Shown: piece after piece, positions 15,014 to 18,865 of the stretch
How the letters are laid out: each line of letters opens with the position of its first letter
Position numbering within the stretch: position 1 is the first letter of the stretch
Assembly: GCF_016908555.1 (NCBI RefSeq)
Contig: NZ_JAFBEE010000035.1
Span: 1-18,865 of the forward strand
DNA length: 18,865 nucleotides
From: Alkaliphilus hydrothermalis
Lineage (GTDB): Bacteria; Bacillota; Clostridia; Peptostreptococcales; Natronincolaceae
Reading direction: 5' to 3'
Notes under the pieces: generated by a model
Told to the model about the DNA's origin: nothing
The model's input: the letters and a program-made list of their open reading frames with translations, nothing else
The model's database searches: none
Made by a program: the position numbers and the translations under genes

Positions 15014-15643
15014 TTGAAAATAATATGTCTTATATGTACCATCAAGGTATTTTCATAGCCAAAAGAATTTTCTTCCCAAGCCTGCTGACAAAGTGTATCC
15101 GTAGTAACAATAGTGTTTGTATTTTTATACAGGACAGATAAGATTGCATGCTCTTTTGCAGTTAGGTAAAATGTTCTGCCATTTCTTATTACTTCTGCCT
15201 TTTCCAGATCAATTGCACAGGAATCAAGATATACTATTGGTGTCATAGACTTGGCACTACTTACATAAGTTCTTTTTAAAATTGCATTCACTCTTAAATT
15301 TAACTCTCTTGGCAAAAATGGCTTTACGATATAATCATCAGCACCAAGTCCCAAACCCAACAGCCTGTCTTCTGCCTCTCCCCTTGCCGTAAGGAAAACT
15401 ATCGGGATTTCATAATGTTTCTTAAAAATATTAATCAAGGAAAAGCCATCTCCATCAGGAAGCATAATGTATAAAATGGCAATTTCCGGCTTATTACTCA
15501 TAAATTTTCTATTGCCTCACTACAGGATGCTGCGGTATATATTTTTTAAATCCTTCCTTCTTAAAGATTTTTTCTATCATCCTTAGTAACTCAGGTTCGT
15601 CATCCACTACTAATATCTTTTTATCTTTCATTGAAAACATCAT
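14974..15643 (-). pseudogene. OmpR-family response regulator, decayed
   Basis: Starting near the ATGATG at 15638-15643 the frame reads MKDKKILVVDDEPELLRMIE, a normal receiver start. It is then broken twice, near the A-runs at 15542-15547 and 15505-15508, and resumes as MSNKPEIAILYIMLPDGDGF, FLTARGEAEDRLLGLG, DDYIVKPFLPREL. The phospho-acceptor Asp in the usual ILDIMLPDGDG is Tyr (TAC at 15469-15471). The winged-helix output domain (FYLTAKEHAILSVLYKN, YENTLMVHIRH) loses its last helix and wing after HIRH, where kinase sequence begins. Two frameshifts, loss of the key Asp and a 3' truncation make it inactive as a phospho-regulator. Confidence 0.85.
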
Positions 15644-15671
15644 TATCACCTATTCCATTTTCATATTCTTT

Positions 15672-15701
15672 ATTATACCATATGGATAATTTTCCAAACA
15701 A
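15672..15701 (-). promoter_or_regulatory. Promoter of the decayed OmpR-type operon
   Basis: TATAAT (15672-15677) and TTGTTT (15696-15701) on the minus strand are 18 bases apart, about 30 bases upstream of the regulator start. Confidence 0.6.
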
Positions 15702-15715
15702 CTTCTTCTAAAAAC

Positions 15716-15737
15716 TAAGGTTATCTTAAGGTAAGGT
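15716..15737 (+). promoter_or_regulatory. TAAGGT direct repeats, candidate OmpR-type binding site
   Basis: TAAGGT occurs at 15716, 15727 and 15732. The first two are 11 bases apart, the spacing used by OmpR/PhoB regulators. They sit between the divergent regulator and hydrolase genes, upstream of the regulator promoter; the last copy merges with the hydrolase ribosome binding site. Confidence 0.5.
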
Positions 15738-15744
15738 GAAGTCA

Positions 15745-16750
15745 GTGAAGAAAATATTTGTCAAGCTCTTGAAACATACTAAAATTAGCATTATTTGTAT
15801 ACTTGGAGCACTTTTCTTTTTATTTCTATTAGTTACGTCAATCATAAAGTACAACTAAAAAAAGAATCCAGCATCTTAGTTCCTCCCGGCAAGCTTGTTG
15901 AGGTAAACAATAAAAAACTTCATGTGTATGTTGAAGGAAAAGGTGAACAAACCTTAGTATTTATGTCAGGGTTAGGTATTGTTGCCCCAGTGGTTGAAAT
16001 GAAGCCTCTATACAGAAATATGTCTATTATTATAGAATTGCTGTAGTTGACAGAACAAGCTATGGGTTTAGTGAGATGTCAAGAGACTCTAGAGATATTG
16101 ATACCATACTTGAAGAAACAAGAGAGGCTTTAATCAAATCTGGTGAAAAACCTCCCTACGTTTTGTTTCCTCATTCAATCTCTGGTGTAGAGGCTATATA
16201 TTGGGCACAAAAATATCCTAATGAAGTTAAAGCTACTATTGGACTTGATATAGGTATCCCAAAAGGATATGTAGAACAAGGATTGCCGAAATCTGCATTG
16301 TTTTTAAGAAAAACCCAATTGTTGCTTGTAAAACTTGGAGTTCATAGGTTTTTTCCATCTGTTACTCTTCATAAACCAGTTCTAGATTCCGATTATCTTT
16401 CTCAAGAAGATAAAGATCTATATAAAGCATTAATGTATAAAAAATTGCTTACAAAAGATATCATTAATGAACTGGGTTCTGTAATGAAAAACTCAAGTAA
16501 ATCTCTTGAACTAGATTTACCAACAAAGACTCCTATTTGTATTCTTCTTGCTACCCCTTTAACAGAAGAAGAAAGAACAAAAAAGTCTACTGTTGTAACA
16601 GAAAGATATAACTATTTCAACGATTATGTATCAAATTTTGAAAAAGGTCAAGTGATTCCTTTAGCTGGAAAACACTCACTATATTTGTATACTCCAGAAA
16701 ATATTGCAAAGGTAAGTAAAGAATTTTTGAGAAGTATAAGCAGTCCATAA
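15745..16750 (+). pseudogene. Alpha/beta hydrolase, frameshifted
   Basis: A GTG at 15745 after AAGGTG starts a membrane-anchored protein (VKKIFVKLLKHTKISIICIL, GALFFLFLLVTSIIKY). The frame stops near 15858, while the next register continues VQLKKESSILVPPGKLVEVN and LVFMSGLGI. A second shift near 16022-16030 leads to YRIAVVDRTSYGFSEMSRD. The remainder runs intact to 16750, with the nucleophile motif PHSISG (Ser codon 16175-16177) and a probable catalytic His in LAGKHSLYLY. Without the two shifts this would be a roughly 330-residue membrane-bound hydrolase of the esterase/lipase superfamily. It is divergent from the decayed two-component system and was probably its target; both have decayed together. 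Confidence 0.8.
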
Positions 16751-16858
16751 AATTAGTATATCATCATAAAAATTAAAATGTGTTATCCATAGTTCAATGA
16801 ACTTTCATTCTACACACTTTAACTCCCCTTATGTAGCATCTATTTAGGCGTGTTGTCT

Positions 16859-16980
16859 TTGTAAGAAATAATCTACACAGGAAAGGTATCAAGTTAAGAG
16901 GTATTCGAAGAAACGAAATACTTAGTAGAATCTTAGACGATCTAATTGAACAAGGAAAAATAGGAGTTGATGAAGAATAA
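16859..16980 (+). pseudogene. Broken copy of the small ORF
   Basis: This matches the ORF at 5409-5534, but the second codon is TAA, another TAA lies near 16896, and about six bases (AGATGA in copy 1) are missing near 16913. It cannot produce the 41-residue peptide. Confidence 0.6.
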
Positions 16981-16989
16981 TCAACTCCT
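16962..16989 (+). repeat. Perfect 10-bp inverted repeat, second copy
   Basis: AGGAGTTGAT (16962-16971) and ATCAACTCCT (16980-16989), identical arms to 5516-5543 with a one-base change in the loop. The stem is kept although the ORF around it has decayed. Confidence 0.7.
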
Positions 16990-17015
16990 TAGTTGTTTAA
17001 ATATTTGGTGGTATC

Positions 17016-17468
17016 ATGGAGATGACTATACAACTCTATAAACTTACCGCTTCTATGCTAGAAAAAGAAGGTAAGGGTTATGTTGTGGCATCTGTAGGAG
17101 AAGAAAGCGGATATATTCCTTACACTGCCTACAGCGCTAGAAAGAGCTATATTGAAGAGAATCCAGAGGTTATTCAAGCCTTTGCAAATGCCATCCACAA
17201 GGGTATGCTTTGGGTAGAATCCCATACTGCTGCTGAAGTAGCTAGATCTATTCAGCCCCATTTCCCAGATGCTGATATGGATATTCTCATTTCTGTTGTC
17301 AATCGTTATCGTGATATCGGTGCATGGGCTCCTGATTTAGTACTATCTGAGGAAGGTCTAGACCGTCTACAGGACGTTATGACTGAGGCTGGCGAGCTTG
17401 ATAAGAGAGTTCCTTATGATAAGGTTGTCAATACTGAATTTGCTAAGAAGGCTATGGAAAAGAAATAA
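17016..17468 (+). pseudogene. 3' fragment of an ABC substrate-binding protein gene, copy 3
   Basis: About 138 codons of homologous sequence from TASMLEKEGKGYVVASVGEE to KKAMEKK. A two-base difference from copy 1 near 17035-17042 shifts the upstream frame, so the open frame begins MEMTIQLYKL rather than GDDYTTLFEP. No ribosome binding site suited to the ATG at 17016 is visible. As with the other copies, the first lobe and lipoprotein signal are absent. The rest is almost identical to copy 2. Confidence 0.85.
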
Positions 17469-17505
17469 TTAAGTAATCCATAAGATATTCATAAAGACAT
17501 AACCG

Positions 17506-17563
17506 CCTCCTAAAATGGAAGAAAGCCTGTAATTGGGGCTACTTCAAACCTAGGAGGTTTTTT
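17506..17563 (+). terminator. Terminator after SBP copy 3
   Basis: CCTCCTA (17506-17512) pairs with TAGGAGG (17551-17557), followed by TTTTTT. Confidence 0.75.
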
Positions 17564-17663
17564 ATGCTCATCCATAGAGGTTAATATTTTTTCTGCACTT
17601 AATACTCCAACGGGAGGCTACAAATAATATATCCCTCAATCAGTATAGAAACGGCAAACCTTT

Positions 17664-17707
17664 TATAAAAACAATAGGTTCTAGGGTAGTGCTATTACCC
17701 TAGAACC
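17664..17707 (-). terminator. Terminator of the flavodoxin gene
   Basis: A perfect 12-bp stem, GGTTCTAGGGTA (17677-17688) with TACCCTAGAACC (17696-17707) and a 7-base loop. On the minus strand it is followed by TATTGTTTTTAT. It lies about 70 bases beyond the flavodoxin stop. Confidence 0.85.
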
Positions 17708-17774
17708 GTTATGGATGTTTGACATAAAGTTTATGCCATTGATATGTAATTTAAAGGAGTTTAACTCCTATTCT

Positions 17775-18203
17775 TTAAGCTAATGACTTCGCAAATGCTT
17801 CAATTGCCGCAATATTATCATCAACATCCCCATCAACCTTTAACCCTTCTCCAATAACCTTGGCACCGCATTCTGATGCTTTCTCAGTAATCAGATTCAC
17901 AGCTTCACAAAATACATCTGGGAAACCATCATTGTCTCCACAACCAAACACGGCAACCTCCTTGCCACTTAATAGTCCACTGTTCATAGACTCATAGAAC
18001 CCTAAGAAATCATCTTGAATTTCACCATAGCCCCAAGTAGATGATCCAAATAGAACAAGGTCAGCAGAAGTAATCATATCATCCTTTACATTGCATACAT
18101 TAGCTACAGTAACATCACACTCAGCCATATTGTCTTTAATCATTTCTGCTACTCTTTCTGTATTACCTGTTGTACTTCCATAGATTATTGAAACCTTTTT
18201 CAT
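17775..18203 (-). CDS. Flavodoxin, short-chain
   Basis: A 142-residue FMN-binding electron carrier. The phosphate-binding loop GSTTGNTE (9-16), the first isoalloxazine loop SSTWGYGEIQDDF (about 54-66) and the second loop GCGDNDGFPDVFCEA (about 87-101) are all present and match clostridial and Desulfovibrio flavodoxins. The start has AGGAGG eight to nine bases upstream. It stands alone between its own promoter and terminator. Flavodoxin replaces ferredoxin when iron is scarce, and a strong Fur box overlaps the expected transcription start, so it is most likely induced by iron limitation. Confidence 0.95.
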   Translation of the reverse strand: MKKVSIIYGSTTGNTERVAEMIKDNMAECDVTVANVCNVKDDMITSADLVLFGSSTWGYGEIQDDFLGFYESMNSGLLSGKEVAVFGCGDNDGFPDVFCEAVNLITEKASECGAKVIGEGLKVDGDVDDNIAAIEAFAKSLA

Positions 18204-18220
18204 TATTATTCCTCCTATTT

Positions 18221-18236
18221 TATCAATTAATTGATA
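18221..18236. repeat. Perfect 16-bp palindrome in the flavodoxin leader
   Basis: TATCAATTAATTGATA is a perfect palindrome just upstream of the ribosome binding site and touching the Fur box. It could be a second regulator site or part of an extended Fur-binding region. Confidence 0.5.
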
Positions 18237-18251
18237 CTGATTATCATTGTC
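18233..18251. promoter_or_regulatory. Fur box
   Basis: GATACTGATTATCATTGTC matches the 19-base consensus GATAATGATAATCATTATC at 16 positions. It lies right after the -10 box, where bound Fur-Fe(II) would block initiation. Confidence 0.8.
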
Positions 18252-18257
18252 GTTTAA

Positions 18258-18286
18258 ATTTTATCAGATTGCCTTTTGATTGTCAA
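18258..18286 (-). promoter_or_regulatory. Promoter of the flavodoxin gene
   Basis: TTGACA (18281-18286) and TAAAAT (18258-18263) on the minus strand with a 17-base spacer. Confidence 0.85.
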
Positions 18287-18390
18287 TATTAAAACAAACT
18301 TATCCACGAAAAACTTATCATTTTTTATGTTTAGGTTGTTTTAGCCTCGGACAGTATCTGATATGCTCTGAAAGACTTTTTAAAATCAAA

Positions 18391-18487
18391 ATAAAAAGGC
18401 TCTCAAAAGTATTTAACCTTCAGAACCTTCTTTATTGTTTATGACTTTTTTATTTTCAGGTAACTTATAAAATATTTTAGTTTAATA
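18391..18487 (-). repeat. 3' end and terminator of the small membrane protein gene (duplicated at 8961-9038)
   Basis: This copy spans the last codons of the gene at 18439 and an imperfect terminator stem (AATAAAGAAGG with CCTTTTTATT on the minus strand). Compared with 8961-9038 it carries about 19 additional bases near 18432-18450. Confidence 0.7.
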
Positions 18488-18822
18488 TAAGCTGTCCTCA
18501 TATATTGGGCGAATACTAAAAACATACTACTTAAAATTATCAATGGATAGGTTACAGTTGTTGTCACGCTCTCAGAGTTAGATACAATCAATAACCAACC
18601 TATACTTATTAGAACTGTCCTTGTAATATACCTTTTAAATTTTGAATCTAAGATGTCATTCCTATTACGATACCCACTATTTTTATCGTTGCTTTTGCTA
18701 TGATAAATATACAACAATATACAAATAATAATCCCCAATATAACTCCCTTTTGATAGAGGTTCATTTGGGTGTTTTTGGCAAGTACTTTTTCAAACATTG
18801 CGGAACTTAATTTTCCAAGCAC
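18439..18822 (-). CDS. Small membrane protein of unknown function, 5' end uncertain
   Basis: Up to 127 residues from a GTG at 18822; ATG codons at 18798 and 18765 are in frame. None has a good ribosome binding site and the frame stays open for a few codons upstream, so the gene may be 5'-truncated. Hydrophobic segments lie at about residues 24-40 (GVILGIIICILLYIY), 68-80 (VLISIGWLLIV) and 88-108 (TVTYPLIILSSMFLVFA). The tail (YIKLKYFISYLKIKKS) is basic. No family is recognised. A partial copy of its C-terminal end occurs in the graveyard near 9010-9045. Confidence 0.5.
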   Translation of the reverse strand: MLGKLSSAMFEKVLAKNTQMNLYQKGVILGIIICILLYIYHSKSNDKNSGYRNRNDILDSKFKRYITRTVLISIGWLLIVSNSESVTTTVTYPLIILSSMFLVFAQYMRTAYIKLKYFISYLKIKKS

Positions 18823-18865
18823 CCCATTTCCATTACTGGGATTTCATGGTAGAATGTGTAAGTCT

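Larger units (their letters stand above)
16850..17563 (+). repeat. Dispersed repeat, copy 3
   Basis: Collinear with copy 1 across the small ORF, the hairpin, the binding-protein fragment and the terminator, with scattered substitutions and short deletions. Confidence 0.85.

Noticed and set aside
16775..16825. Loose inverted repeat with GTTCAATGAAC after the hydrolase
   Set aside because: The arms are imperfect and no T-run follows, so it is not a convincing terminator.
17564..17663. Possible coding remnant between SBP copy 3 and the flavodoxin terminator
   Set aside because: Only short frames with stops; a small CTCC/GGAG hairpin near 17607 is too weak to interpret.
1..18865. CRISPR array, tRNA or rRNA genes
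   Set aside because: No regularly spaced short repeats and no recognisable tRNA or rRNA sequence were seen on either strand.

Overview
The window is AT-rich DNA, with strong AGGAGG-type ribosome binding sites, TTGACA/TATAAT promoters, NTD-type two-component pairs and a Fur-controlled short flavodoxin. This points to a low-GC Firmicute, most likely an anaerobic member of the Clostridia. The genus cannot be fixed from the sequence. The region is accessory in character: defence genes, signalling plus transport modules, IS remnants, several decayed genes and a repeat present three times.

Layout. Positions 1-302 hold the start of an IS3-family element whose OrfA carries a premature stop. Positions 298-5047 (minus strand) are a three-gene defence-like operon: an OLD-family ATPase/TOPRIM nuclease (GajA-like), a UvrD-type helicase (GajB-like) overlapping it by one base, and a third small protein with a PD-(D/E)XK nuclease signature. 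The first two match the Gabija architecture; the nuclease-like third gene is the most interesting feature of the window. The IS end seems to supply the stop codon of that third gene.

From 5400 to 17563 a repeat occurs three times in the same orientation (5400-6122, 9344-9814 and 16850-17563). Each copy carries the 3' part of a NitT/TauT-type ABC substrate-binding protein gene and its terminator. The two longer copies also share an upstream small ORF and a conserved hairpin. The copies bracket two cargo blocks. Block one (6198-8761) is a PadR regulator, a HAAS-type membrane protein and a membrane-anchored erythromycin-esterase-family protein, with a clear promoter and a palindromic operator candidate. 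Between it and the second repeat copy lies a gene graveyard (8751-9343). Block two (9900-16750) contains a chimeric nitrilase/lipoprotein remnant, an ABC-2 exporter, a LytTR two-component system that probably controls it, a decayed OmpR-type two-component system (lost phospho-acceptor Asp, frameshifts, a deletion fusing regulator and kinase), and a frameshifted alpha/beta hydrolase gene.

Positions 17664-18286 hold a flavodoxin gene with a terminator, a strong promoter and a good Fur box, so it is probably made under iron starvation. The window ends with a small membrane protein (18439-18822). The 3' end of its gene, with the terminator, is duplicated inside the graveyard at 8961-9038. The recurring theme is duplication of gene 3' ends plus terminators around accessory modules, which suggests repeated recombination or integration at this locus.
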